DNA of 64,000 nucleotides from Ligustrum vulgare (Eukaryota; Streptophyta; Magnoliopsida; Lamiales; Oleaceae): the NCBI GenBank assembly GCA_963555705.1, contig OY743182.1, positions 54,874,592 to 54,938,591 on the forward strand, written 5' to 3'. Under the pieces are notes generated by a model. The model did not search any database, was not told the origin of the DNA, and was given only the letters and a program-made list of their open reading frames with translations. The translations under genes and the position numbers were made by a program. The number at the start of each line of letters is the position of its first letter. Within the stretch, counting starts at the first letter, position 1. Below are positions 45,352 to 56,587 of the stretch, one piece after another.

Positions 45352-45453
45352 ATTAAACTTCAAATTCTCAGAAAAATAACTTTACAAGAATTCAATTCCT
45401 TATATTTTTTTTTCTTTCCATTCAAATTTTATCATCGCTATCAAACAGGCCCT
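45352..45453. repeat. MITE end fragment, same family as 23415-24442
   Basis: The reverse complement begins aagggcctgtttgatagcga and shares the following 'aaatttgaatggaaagaaaa' block with the element near 24442. The partner end was not located. Confidence 0.4.
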
Positions 45454-45667
45454 TAAAGTTTTCTCACAAGAAAAAGAACATCATCTCCAGAATGAAAATT
45501 AATACTATTAGTATTAGAAAATACTAGTTCCTATTTAAGAATATCAGTAAGAATAAGCATAGATAAGCAACAAATCACAGCAGAAACAAAAACAAGAATT
45601 TCGAGAACTGTTTTGCAGACATCACGCGCTTTCATATGTTTAGTGTAATGTGTCTTTTGACATATTT

Positions 45668-45917
45668 AAAAAAAAAAAATGTGTAACCCACACCTTGAGG
45701 GCCCGAACTAATCCTGCCATGAGCCATTGGTTCGAGTATTAAATCGCAGGATGTGCCTCTCAGAAATCAGGGTGAAGGGTATTGAAGGCCCCACGAGTGG
45801 TGGTAACTCCGACTTGCCACAAGACCAAATCCATTTTCAAGATTCGAACCTTGCACCTGACCGCGCTGAGTATGTTATCAGCCCTCCCCTTTGCCAAAGG
45901 AGATATACACTGGGGGC
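45668..45917 (-). mobile_element. tRNA-derived SINE with 16-bp target duplications
   Basis: On the minus strand the element starts with A-box-like TGGCAAAGGGGAGGGC, followed about 35 bp later by a B-box GGTTCGAATCT. It ends in a T-rich tail (poly-A on the plus strand, 45668-45679). Direct repeats GTCTTTTGACATATTT (45652-45667) and GTCTTTTTACATATTT (45918-45933) flank it. Length is about 250 bp. The T-tail and layout recall plant Au-type SINEs, but the family is not confirmed. Confidence 0.8.
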
Positions 45918-45933
45918 GTCTTTTTACATATTT

Positions 45934-46590
45934 GAATTTTCTCAAGAAGGTTTTGATCTAAGCATTTAATGAAATTTCGTTTTCAGTGTAATGTGTCTTT
46001 TTTACATATTTGAATTTTCTCATACGTTCAAAATGATTTGGTTTCAAAATAATTCAAAAACCATCCAAATCTAATATTGTTTCACTAGCTTAAAATATTT
46101 ATTTTGTAGTATATATTTTAGATCTATTTTAATTTTTTAAATTTTGTAACAGGGAATTAATATTCACAAAAATATAAACAATGTGAAATCATATTGTTCG
46201 ATAAAGTTTTTAAACAAATAATTTATTTTTGTCTAAATTAAAATTGAGAAAAAAATGTTATAACAATAGGAAAGAATCCAAAAATGTTAATTTATAGGTA
46301 GGTTTCTAAGAAAATTAAATAAAGAGGAGGTCTTCATCATTGTCATAAACGTTATGTAATTTGCTCAAATAAAAAATGAAGTATTTAATGATGAGAATTT
46401 GGAACTTTAAAAAAAATAAAAATGAAATTGAAATAAATTTCATAACAGCATGCAAAGACAGCATTCTAGGCTATACGAGCTCGCATCTAGGGCCAAGCTC
46501 TCACTTGAATTTAGGAGTCTTAAATAAGTCCATTCTTTCGGATTCATACACATGTCAATATCATCGTTTTTTACCTATTACATCAACATC
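45934..46590. other. intergenic AT-rich DNA
   Basis: A third copy of the SINE target region (gtgtaatgtgtcttttttac) occurs at about 45987-46006. Otherwise I see nothing. Confidence 0.4.
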
Positions 46591-46595
46591 AAAAT

Positions 46596-48812
46596 TGTAA
46601 CGCCCCGAGTCCTGTGGAGCTCGGAAACGTCACTTTTCTAAAATTTCAAATAAACTTTATTGCGGAAAATGAATTAAATATTAAATAGCACATTTATTGG
46701 ATATAAGTTTAGAGATAATTCAGATTAAATAAAGTAATTCTTACAAACTTAAAAAAAAAAAAAAAATTTGATAAAATGAAATGTTTATTTCGAAATCCAC
46801 GACTTTCAAAAATAATATCCAAATTATATTCTTCGCCATTGCCCATCACTCGCCTCCGTCACCGAAATCTGCAAATTTGTTAAAATAACGGGATGAGCAT
46901 TTCAAAATGAAATACTCAGTAGACTCAACTCCAATAATTAATCTATAAGATAACTGGACAAGTAATCATGCAAATAATGTAGTAATGTTCTTTTCTTATC
47001 CATAAGCATCATAAAATGAGTGCAAATGAACACATTCTTTTCTTGGCATCATGCTAGCAGATAAGTTATGACATGCATAACATAAATTCTCAAATTTATC
47101 TCATACGAGATATTCTTATCTTTTCTCATGCAATTAAGCATACAAAATCACACAATTCCACATAATCACGTGCAATTATAAAATAAATCAATTAGTGAGG
47201 GCGAGTCTACCTCAATTCTCTACGAGTGTGGTTGAGCGGGAAAATATAATTTCAATTCTCTAGATCTCCGTACGTCTCGTCTAGCCAAAATAAAATAAAA
47301 TTTTAATTAGTCTCTTGAAATTTAAAGTTTGAAATAAAATTAAAGTTTTGACTTAAAATGAATGATTTTAAAATTTGGGGACAAAAATAGAGTTTTTCCA
47401 AAATTAGAGGACTCATTTAAAACGTTGCTTAAAATAATCAGGGACTGAAATAAAGAGTTTGGAACTTAGGGCTGAACAGAAACCTTTTAAAAAATGCAGG
47501 GGCTGAATTAGACATTTTTAGAACTAAAAGAAGCTTACAAAATGTTTTAAAACTAAGAGGACTGACTAGAAGTACTTTAAAAACATACAGGACCGAATTG
47601 TTTATACTCTCAAAGCTTGGGATTTAAAGGCAATTTACACAAAATCAACAAAATTAAATAAATCTCACATCACTCTCTCTCTCTCTCATTCGGCCAAGAG
47701 AGGAGAGTGTGCGACAGAGGGGACCTCCACCCCTCTCCACAGATCATTGCCGGCGAAACGCGGCCGTCCAGTGGCGGCGCTCGTCGTGGGGTAAGTGGTG
47801 GCGTAGGGAGCAAGGTTTTTGGCTAAGATGTGTGCGAAAAACGAAGGTAAAACCGAGGTGAACCCGGGCTGGGTTCTTGATTTTTCGGCGGTGGCTCAGC
47901 CAAAATGCGGCGGTGAAGGTAAGGGATGGCTTTATTTCTTGATCTTCTCGAGTTTTAATTTGATTTTTGGGCTAAACTTGGATTTTGGAGATGGGCAGTG
48001 TGCGTAATGCCCAATGATGGTGGTGGTCGATTTGTAATGAAGAGGCAGTGGTGGATTGGGCTTTGTGTGGACGAAGGTGATGCTCGATGGGGGTGATAGG
48101 TGCAGGCGGTGGCAGGGTAGTGGTGGATTGAGATGGTGATGTTGGTGACCGTGATTTGGAAATGGCAGTTTGGTCGGGCTCTGTGGTGTGAAGTTGCAAA
48201 TTGGTGTTGGGTGGTAGTGTGTGAGGCTTAGGTTCGGTTGCTACAGACGGTGGTTGGGTTTGCAGTAAACTGGGCAGATTGATGATGGGCTTGGTGGTGG
48301 TGATGCAGAAACAGGAATTCATCGATGGTCATACCTGAATTGAATGGTTGTGCCGTGAATAATTCTGATTGCGAGTGGGAATAAAATAGTTGGATAGATA
48401 GTATGTGGTTTGAATTTTAAATTGTAACTGCGGATAGATTTTCGTGATAGAATTGGTTGTTTGCAAGTTGAATAAGATGGTGATCATGATCCGTAGAGAT
48501 AAGTGATGGGTTTAAAATTTGAAGCGTAATCAAAATAATGGACTCAAATTTGAAATAAGATTATCTGGAGATTTTATTTGAATAATTAAATAATTAAATA
48601 AAAAAATGAAATTGGATTTTAAAATATAGATTTTGAATTTATTGGACGTAAAATCAAATTGGTTTGACAATTTATTATTCTCGACTCAAAATTTTATCAC
48701 TTGGCTAAACGACGTACGTGAACTTTAAATAATGGGTTAAATTATAGCGATGCGGTTTTTAGTAAATGAAATATTTATTTATAATAAATTCAGAAATTTT
48801 TCGATCGCTACA
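46596..48812 (-). mobile_element. solo LTR (family A), inverse orientation, 2217 bp
   Basis: On the minus strand it starts TGTAGCGATCGAAAAATTTC and ends CGGGGCGTTACA, the same ends as 10325-12787. A perfect 5-bp duplication AAAAT flanks it (46591-46595, 48813-48817). Shared internal marks are a CT microsatellite (about 47672-47690), the 'cagatttcggtgacggaggcg' near the 3' end (46850) and degenerate 'tcagtccc'-type repeats. G-rich DNA at 47900-48330 translates into spurious Pro/His-rich frames. Confidence 0.88.
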
Positions 48813-48817
48813 AAAAT

Positions 48818-49966
48818 CAACGGCTCTCAACATTTCGATCATTCAAGGTGGCATCATTGGGTGGCAAAGTAGCATTTTCCTTCTAAAAATAGGCCTTAAC
48901 TTCTTTGGTAACGTATAAATTAACTGTTGAAGAATCGAAAATTTTCACATCCACACAATCTCTCATTTACAGTTTCACCAAAAACTCCAAATAAATAACT
49001 TTTTTTCTTCACCTTCCTGAGAAATAAAAGCTTGATTTTCGACGTTAAATTTTTAAAGTGATAATGAGATTTGTCTAGCTGAAACAATGTAATAGCATGC
49101 CACATTTTTGTGAAATAAATAGTATAGTTACTTCAGGTGATTGTGAGGGAAATTTTAAAGAGAGGAAAAATGGGTGTAGATGTCCATATCGGAGGATACA
49201 ATAGTATATTATGCCCCGACTATATGTGGAAATATCAGTTGAATTAGTTGAAATGAAATGCACTAAAATTCATTTTCTATATGGGATTATAATTATATCC
49301 ACATCACATGTATATGGATAAAACCCCATACATGCTGATATAAGTGGTTATATCAGAAAGAATTGATATGATGTTTTCTTTTCCTTCTAGTTTCATCTAG
49401 TTGTTAGAAAATCCATCACAGATAAATTTATCTATGATCCAAAATCATCATACTGGAATTATCAAGATGAAATAATTGAAGCGGAAGCGTACCTTAATTA
49501 AATATGGTTCACGTTGAACGATTCGGCGGTTGGATCTTCCAAATCAATACGTAGTCCTTATTTTCTCTCTGATGATGGGATGTCAGACAGAATGAACAAT
49601 ACGTATGATTTAGGGACCATAACCACTTTATATACTGAATTACCTGTTAACTTAATTCGGCCCATCATGAAATTAGGTAATGACCTGGTATCTACACATA
49701 AAAGTCATACATTAATTAGATACATTAAAGCTCAATATACAAACTCCTTATTAGATCACTTTAAATGGACTTAACCAAAATTGATAGTCTTTTATTCGAT
49801 ACACAATAATTCACATATAAGTCCACATGATCGACTAAAATCCTTACACTAGTTCCTTCTAGCTTCTTCTAGTTTGAATTCTCCCTATATATAGTTCAAG
49901 CTTGTAATCCTTTTATTAAGCTTTGAATTTTATTCATATAGTTTTCAGATTCTAAATTTGTTCACT
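48818..49966. other. 5' flank of the CHX pseudogene, repeat-rich
   Basis: It contains AT-rich repeat-like DNA. A frame at 49514-49774 has no known motif. A TATA-like ctatatatag at 49884-49893 lies about 75 bp before the CHX ATG and may be its old promoter. Confidence 0.4.
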
Positions 49967-50699
49967 ATGATAGTGACGAATGGGATTTGGCAGGGTGATA
50001 ATCCATTGGATTATTTGTTGCCACTCTTCATTTTGCAATTGAACGACGAGAACTCTTGTTTTCTCCTCAAACCCTTTCACCAGCCTCGTGTCATCTCCGA
50101 GATCCTTGTAAGTGTATATCATTCTTCTAGATTTTCTTTTATTTCTTTTTTCAAAGTTTTCTTTTTCTTGTTTATCCAGTTTGATTATTCGACATGCATG
50201 TGAGGTGGTATAATCTTGGGGCCATCACTCATCAGTACTAGGACGAAGCACCAAATTCGCAAACAATGTATTTCCTCTTTCTAGTTGGAGTAGAACTGTA
50301 GAAATGGACATTGCTATTATTCGGAGCACCGGAAAAAAGGCCTTGGCTATGGTGATTGCCGGTATGGTATTTCCCTTTCTCATATGTATTTCGTTTGCCT
50401 TCATGTTGCATAAAGATACGCAGCTTGTAAAAATTGGAAGTTTCATACTTTTCCTTGGAATGGCACTTTCTGTTACTGCCTAGCTTCTCCGTGCTTGCAC
50501 AGTTGCACGAATCCTTGCAGACCTTAGACTTCGGATTTTGGAAGAATCGCCATGTCTTCGGCTCTTATTAATGACACATGCGCATGGATTCTATTAGCCT
50601 TTGCCATTGCCTTGGCTGAGAATGATATCAAGTGCTTGGCTTCAATCTGGGTGATTCTGTCAAGTGCAGGCTTTGTTGCTTTTTTGTATATGTAATTTA

Positions 50700-50892
50700 T
50701 GTCAAATGTAACTTTTCTTTCATATCCATACCATAAAACTGAGTACAAGATATAGAGATACAAGAAACTATTTTAGGAAGCTATTCTATGTCTGTACAAT
50801 ATTTACTGCTACAACCATGTCTAATCCTTGAATGAAGGGATTCCTAAATCTAAGATCTCCATAGCTGGCTAATTGAGAGACTCACGCCAACA
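50700..50892 (-). repeat. 3' LTR of the copia element
   Basis: It begins TGTTGGCGTGAG and ends CATTTGACA on the minus strand. The purine tract (50893-50906 on the plus strand, ctccccctcaagtt) is directly adjacent. Confidence 0.95.
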
Positions 50893-50899
50893 CTCCCCC

Positions 50900-52108
50900 T
50901 CAAGTTGGTGTGTAGATATCTCTAACACCTAACTTTTCAAGTGAGTCATTGAAGTTTCTGCTAGAAACTGCCTTGGTAAGAATGTCAGCTAACTGATCTT
51001 CAGATTTCACAAAAGGGAACTGAATGATCTTCTCTTCCAGGTTCTGTTTGATGAAATGTCGGTCTATCTCCACGTGCTTGGTGCGGTCGTGTTGAATTGG
51101 GTTGTGAGATATGTCGATGGCAGCTTTGTTATCACAGAATAAATTCATTGCAGAGTCAGGAGGAAAACCGACCTCTGTTAGCAAACCTCTAAGCCAAAGA
51201 AGTTCACATACTCCTTTCGCCATGCCTCGGAACTCAGCTTCAGCGCTAGATAAAGCTACCACCTTCTGCTTTTTACTCCTCCATGTAACTAAGTTTCCTC
51301 CCACAAATGTAAAGTAGCCTGAAGTAGACTTTCTATCCAAGATATTCCCAGCCCAGTCCGCATCCGTGTACCCTTCAATATTCAGATGAGCACTCTTGGA
51401 GAACATTAATCCTTTTCCTGGTGATGACTTTAGATAGCGGAGAATTCGAATTACGGCACCCATATGGTCTTCACTCGGATTATGCATAAATTGGCTTACC
51501 ACACTTACGGCATAAGCAATGTCTGGACGAGTGTGTGATAAGTAAATGAGCTTCCCCACTAGTCTTTGATACCTCACCTTATCAGCTGGCACCTGGTCCA
51601 AATATTCTCCAAGCCTATGGTTCTGCACAATCGGCGTATCCACAGGTTTACACTCTAGTAATCCCACTTCTGTCAATAAGTCTAGTACGTATTTTCGTTG
51701 AGAGAGGAATATGCCTTTTCTTGACCTCGCCACTTCTATTTCCAAAAAATACTTAAGCCCTCCCAAGTTCTTCATTTCAAATTCAGTAGACAATTGTTTT
51801 TGTAGCCTCGAGATCTCATCAGCATCGTCCCCCGTAATTATCATATCGTCTACATAGACTATTAATGCTATCACCTTGATTTGTCGGTGTTTCAGGAAGA
51901 GAGTATGATCAGAGTTACTTTGGCGATAGCCATACTTCCTCATAGCTGAACTAAGTCGGCCAAACCATGCTCGCGGTGACTGTTTTAGTCCATATAATGC
52001 CCTCTCCAATTTACAAACAATTTTGTTCCCAGTCGATCCTGTATATCCTGGCGGAACATCCATGTATACCTCCTCATCAAGGTTTCCGTGAAGGAAAGCA
52101 TTCTTCAC
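50900..52108 (-). pseudogene. copia pol: C-terminal reverse transcriptase and RNase H
   Basis: The frame resumes at KNAFLHGNLDEEVYMDVPPG. It contains ALYGLKQSPRAWF and the catalytic YVDDM, and the RNase H motifs YTDADWAGN, SSAEAEF and CDNKAAIDIS. It ends with VKSEDQLADILTKAV close to the polypurine tract. The catalytic residues are all present. This is the tail of the same polyprotein as 52105-54141, separated only by the one-base deletion. Confidence 0.93.
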
Positions 52109-54141
52109 GTCAAGTTGTGTAGTGGCCAGTCCAAATTTGCTGCAAGAGATAGTAAAACTCTAACGGTATTCAGTTTAGCTACTGGTGAGAAGGTTTCTGA
52201 GTAGTCTACGCCATATGTTTGGGTAAAAACCTTCGCCACAAGTCTTGCCTTGTATCGGTCAATTGATCCATCAGCCTTGTATTTTATCGAGAACACCCAT
52301 TTGCATCCCACTAATTTTTTTCCTTCCGGTAATGGGACCAATTTCCAGGTATTATTTTTCTTTAAGGCTTCTAGTTCTTCTTGCATTGCTTGCGCCCACT
52401 TTGGATCAGATAATGCCTCTTTAACACTACTGGGAATATGGCAGGAGGATAGTGTTTGAGTGAAAGTCTTGAGCGGCTTGGACAGACCTTGAGTAGATAC
52501 ATAATTTGCAATTGGGTACTTGGACTTCCTTCCCTCTTCATCTGGGCTGTATCTGTTCGGTGGTTTCCCACGATTGTGTCTAAAAGGCAACACATAGCCA
52601 GTAGAGGAATCCAAAATATTAGCATGTAAAGGTGCAGTAGAAGTACTTACCTCAGGAACATTCTCAGGAGGAGAGGGGTCTTCCGGTACTGAGGAGTGAG
52701 GGGACTGAGGATACTCTGTATTTTCTGCTTCTTCATTTTCAGCGTCTTCATTTCCAGATTCGACATATTCAATCTCTGGTGGTACCTCATGTGGTTCAAC
52801 CTCTCCATTTCCAGTTCCACGCTCACCCACAGGGGCCATCAACCAATTCATCTCTTCAACTTGAGTCTCCCCCTGAAGGGAAGAATTGGGTACCGGTGAA
52901 GGATAGAAATTCTCGGACTCAAGAAATGTAACGTCCATGGTGATATAGGTTCGGTTGGTAGTGGGGTCATAGCACCGGAAGCCTTTTTTTTGTAAACCAT
53001 ATCCCAAAAATAAGCACCGAACAGCACATGGGTCCAGTTTGGTACGTTGATTCTTGTGGATGTGGACAAAAGCAACACACCCAAAAATTCTAGTTGGAAG
53101 CATCAATATTGAAGGAAGGGATATATGAGTAGAGAGGATCTGTAAGGGAGTTTTAAAGTGTAAAATTTTAGATGGCATACGGTTGATTAAGTACACGGCA
53201 GTGGCCACAGCATCCCCCCAATGGCAACTCGGCACCATTGCACCAAGGAGTAGGGCACGGGATGTTTCCAAAATATGCCGATTTTTCCTCTCGGAGACAC
53301 CATTTTGTTGTGGTGTTTGAGAACATGAGGTCTCATGGAGGAGGCCATGTTGTTGGAAATAGGCCTGAAATCTTTGGTTGATGAATTCGCCACCATTATC
53401 GGAACGAAGAATTTTTATCTTGGAGGAGAATTGAGTCTGAACCATGGCATGAAATGCTTGAAAAATGGTGAAAACTTCATCTTTGGTTTTTAACTGATAG
53501 AGCCATGTCATTCGAGTACAATCATCAACAAAAATTACAAACCAATGGTGACCAAAGGAAGTAGGTATCGGGGATGGTCCCCACACATCGGAGTGTATCA
53601 ATGCAAATGGAGTATTAGTTTTATTCAAGCTAACTGGATAAGAAACTCGTTGGCTTTTAGCCTTGATACATGTATCACAGTTAAAGTCCACATTCTGCAA
53701 ACAGGAAAATAAAGATGGGAGTAGATGCCGAAGATAGCCAAATGATGGGTGCTCCAACCGCCTATGCCATAGCCAAATCTTCCGTTCATGGCTACTGGTT
53801 TGATTGTGCGTGTAATTTGCTCTGCCTGGGCTGAAGTCATCAAGGTAGTACAGTCCCCCCCTCCTAGTACCACGCCCAATAATCTCCTTGCTGAGAACAT
53901 CCTGAAGAAGACAAAAAGTAGAGTATATCAGCACAACACAATTAAGCTCTTCAGTAACTTGACTCACAGACATCAACTTGTTGGAGAGAGATGGAACAAG
54001 GAGTGTATGAGCTAGAGAGAGAGAGGGAGACAGGGGCACAGTTCCAGCCCCTGTGACTGGGTAAGTAGCCCCATTGGCATTGGCAATGCAAGTCCTCCGT
54101 GGCTGAGTTGTGTTGGAGAAGTCATTTGGATCAAATGTCAT
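52105..54141 (-). pseudogene. copia pol: protease, integrase, N-terminal reverse transcriptase
   Basis: Just before the first ATG in this frame the protease motif DSGATDHMT is read across the 54184 stop. The integrase zinc motif is [13 protein letters not shown] with CDTCIKAK. Catalytic residues sit in [16 protein letters not shown] and [12 protein letters not shown] linker rich in Glu/Pro follows. RT begins at [20 protein letters not shown] and runs through [14 protein letters not shown] one-base deletion near 52120 (normally [13 protein letters not shown]) shifts the frame and stops at 52105. Everything except the nonsense codon and this frameshift looks intact. Confidence 0.92.
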
Positions 54142-54183
54142 ATGATCCGTCGCTCCGGAGTCGATAATCCAGGCACCATCATT

Positions 54184-55251
54184 CTAAGTAATAGAGCTGC
54201 AAAAACCTTGACCACAATTACCTTGATTTGGGGTTGAGGTAGAATGTTCAGTCACGGGAATAAGAGAGAGTTGAGATCCAGCCGTGGCCATCGCTGCTCG
54301 ACCTGGGATGTCTTCAGTTGCAGGAGCATCTCGTTTCTTTCGGGCCTGTAATTCGTGCCACCAATCTGGGTAGCCATGTAATTTGAAACAGGTTTCCCGA
54401 GTATGTTTTGTACTCCCACAGTGAGTGCACTTATTCCCATCAGAATGACCTTTGGATCGTGAGAAGGACCCAGACCTTTGTGAATGGCCAGATTTCATGC
54501 CTTTGATGGCCATAACAGCACCATTAGCCACTGCTTCTGTTCCAGATATCATCACAGATTGTCGGAGATCTTCCCTTCGAACGTGAGCATATGCCTGCTC
54601 AATTGAAGGGAAAGGTTTCAGGCGAAGAACATCGCTCCGAACATGATCCAGTCGATCATCTAGTCCGTCAAGAAAAGTGTATACTCGCTCCTCCTGTAAA
54701 ATAGAGTTGTAGCTTTTTATGTCAATTGCACATTTCATTGGATTTGGTCGACGAAAATCGATCTCTCGCCACAAACCCTGTAGATCGTTATAGTATTTTT
54801 CTATAGATCCGCCTGCTTGTTTCATTCGAGATACACAACGTCTGAGCTTGTATACCTGCGAGGTATCAGTTCCATCAAAGTATGTTGTGGCAGCAGAATC
54901 CCATACCTGCTTAGCTATTGGATAGCGAATAAAGTTTACGACCAAGGAATGGTCCATGGAGTTGATCAACCAACCTTTTACCATGGCATTCTCAGTGCGC
55001 CACTTACGAGAGGAGGGGTCGATTTCTGGTGGTTGTGGGTAGTCTCCATTGATGTATCCCAGTTTGTCTTTCCCTGAGATGTACATCTCAACAACCTGGG
55101 ACCATAATCCATAGTTGGAACCATCCAACTTGATACTGATTGGAACTATCGGGGAATCAGTGATGGGAGAGGAAGAGGTCTGGACCCTTGACAAAACCTC
55201 CGTCATTTTTGATGTTAGATTATCAAGGATGTTTTCGGTGGAGTCAGCCAT
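54184..55251 (-). CDS. copia gag polyprotein with CCHC zinc knuckle
   Basis: The ATG at 55251 (MADSTENILDNL) is preferred over an upstream in-frame ATG within the leader. The UBN2/gag-2 domain follows, with LDGSNYGLWSQVVEMYISGK and later the YYNDLQGLWREID segment. Near the C-terminus CTHCGSTKHTRETC is a C-X2-C-X4-H-X4-C knuckle, and HGYPDWW follows. A TAG at 54184-54186 ends the frame between the knuckle and the protease. The next coding region is in the same frame, so this is one nonsense change in what is normally a single gag-pol frame. The usual residue there is Trp. Confidence 0.9.
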   Translation of the reverse strand: MADSTENILDNLTSKMTEVLSRVQTSSSPITDSPIVPISIKLDGSNYGLWSQVVEMYISGKDKLGYINGDYPQPPEIDPSSRKWRTENAMVKGWLINSMDHSLVVNFIRYPIAKQVWDSAATTYFDGTDTSQVYKLRRCVSRMKQAGGSIEKYYNDLQGLWREIDFRRPNPMKCAIDIKSYNSILQEERVYTFLDGLDDRLDHVRSDVLRLKPFPSIEQAYAHVRREDLRQSVMISGTEAVANGAVMAIKGMKSGHSQRSGSFSRSKGHSDGNKCTHCGSTKHTRETCFKLHGYPDWWHELQARKKRDAPATEDIPGRAAMATAGSQLSLIPVTEHSTSTPNQGNCGQGFCSSIT

Positions 55252-55309
55252 GGAGGCTGAGCAAAATCTTGACCCCTGCCTGATCAAAAAACAGGGAACC
55301 CAAGATCAT

Positions 55310-55321
55310 GCTCTGATACCA
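55310..55321 (-). promoter_or_regulatory. primer-binding site of the copia element
   Basis: TGGTATCAGAGC on the minus strand, directly adjoining the LTR. This is the classic initiator Met-tRNA primer site. Confidence 0.95.
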
Positions 55322-55537
55322 TGTCAAATATAACTTTTCTTTCATATCCATACCATAAAACTGAGTACAAGATATAGAGATACAAGAAACTATTTTAGGA
55401 AGCTATTCTATGTCTGTACAATATTTACTGCTACAACCATGTCTGATCCTTGAATGAAGGGATTCCTAAATCTAAGATTTCCATAGCTGGCTAATTGAGA
55501 TTTCCATAGCTGGCTAATTGAGAGACTCACGCCAACA
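55322..55537 (-). repeat. 5' LTR of the copia element, with a 23-bp duplication
   Basis: The segment gatttccatagctggctaat(tga) occurs twice in tandem here (about 55478-55523) and once in the 3' LTR. Confidence 0.95.
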
Positions 55538-56240
55538 ATTTAGCCTCTAATTTGTAATTTCATGGATGATAAGACGAACCCCAGAAGGCGACTCCATCAG
55601 TGCATTCAAAATATGTTTAATTCTTATTGGGGTTGTGATATCTGGCTTCATAACAGATGCTATTGGAACACATTCTGTTTTTGGAGCTTTTGTTTTTGGC
55701 TTTAATTATTCCGAATGGAACACTTGGTATAATCCTTATAGAAAGACTCGAAGACTTTATTTCGGGGCTTCTTTTGCTCTTCTTCCCCATTAGTGGACTC
55801 AAGACGGACATTGCTGCAATAGCTGGAATCGGAACTTGGGCGATTCTAGTGCTCGTGATTTATCAAAGCAAGAACCAAGAATGATGGTTCAGTAGTTTAC
55901 ACCGAGAAGGTGAATCACAGAGAAGATACAGTGCAGCAATAAGATCGATAGATCCCATTCACGACATCTTCGTAGTAGGTAGGGGATGTATTGATATCAC
56001 CTCTAACAGTCGTGCTTATGGACTGGAGTGTCCCGAGCTCAGGGAAATTGGAGATTAGTCAGTGTCATCGGATTTTGCATCAACGTATTCAGTTCTCGTA
56101 GTGCAACAATACATAGATTGGATGTGCACGGAGATGCACTAGCCAAGCTGGACAGCCCATATCAACACGATCACTTCAAATTATCCAATATGAACTGCGG
56201 CAGCCACCGCCCAGAGGGCAAGCTATATTCTAACCACAAC

Positions 56241-56587
56241 CTTAAAAACTACCAAAAGCTAGGCCTGCAATGGTTAAGTACTCAGGGAGTTGACTTTTAT
56301 TTTCTTGATTTGAATAGTGATGATGTGCAATGTTCTCATCAACGATGTTTTGTATTTTGTAATACATAGAAACAAAGTTTTGTTGATTAGTCCATGATGA
56401 TAGCATTTAATTTGACAGCAAATTAATGAAAAACAGTCAAACTTGACCAAGTGCAAAATATACTCAATATTACAACTCAAACAAATTAGTCTCCTTTTGA
56501 TTATGAGAGATGGGGCTCTAGGAAGTGTCGACCCCCAAACTCTATTGGTTTTATGCCACTGAACTCAACATTCACCCACTTAGTTCT
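56241..56587. other. short intergenic spacer, 3' end of LDH
   Basis: About 350 bp between the CHX remnant and the LDH stop codon. It should hold the LDH 3' untranslated region. No motif stands out. Confidence 0.5.

Larger units (their letters stand above)
50700..55537 (-). mobile_element. young Ty1/copia retrotransposon inserted in the CHX pseudogene
   Basis: LTRs of 193 bp (50700-50892) and 216 bp (55322-55537) have TG...CA ends and are flanked by the 5-bp duplication ATTTA (50695-50699, 55538-55542). On the minus strand the 5' LTR is followed at once by the primer-binding site TGGTATCAGAGC (55321-55310, initiator Met-tRNA type). A purine tract aacttgagggggag precedes the 3' LTR. Gag, protease, integrase, RT and RNase H are all present, in copia order. 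I count three substitutions between LTRs (about 1.6 percent) and a 23-bp tandem duplication in the 5' LTR only. Pol has one stop and one frameshift. The overall size fits short-LTR Ale/Retrofit-like elements. Confidence 0.95.
49967..56240 (+). pseudogene. CHX-like: CHX-type cation/H+ exchanger pseudogene, split by a copia element
   Basis: The ATG at 49967 gives the CHX start NGIWQGDNPLDY and KPFHQPRVISEIL, ending at a gtaagt donor (50108). Exon 2 shows GGIILGPS, an internal deletion (most of the second to third membrane segments), then TGKKALAMVIAGMVFPFLI, a stop, and SSALINDTCAWILLAFAIAL in another frame. The copia insertion lies next. Beyond it come RRTPEGDSISAFKICLILIG and THSVFGAFVFG, a frameshift, and GLKTDIAAIAGI. 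After a large deletion follow pieces of the cytosolic tail: RSIDPIHDIFVVGRG, then SSDFASTYSVLVVQQY. Family members are plasma- or endomembrane K+/H+ antiporters of about 800 aa. Frameshifts, stops and deletions on both sides show that the copia insertion is not its only lesion. Confidence 0.9.

Noticed and set aside
45830..45875. Possible tRNA gene (B-box-like ggttcgaatc)
   Set aside because: No cloverleaf can be drawn. The flanking 16-bp duplications and T-tail show a SINE.
47972..48322. 116-codon Thr/Pro/His-rich minus-strand ORF
   Set aside because: It sits within the inverted copy of LTR family A; low-complexity C-rich DNA without conservation.
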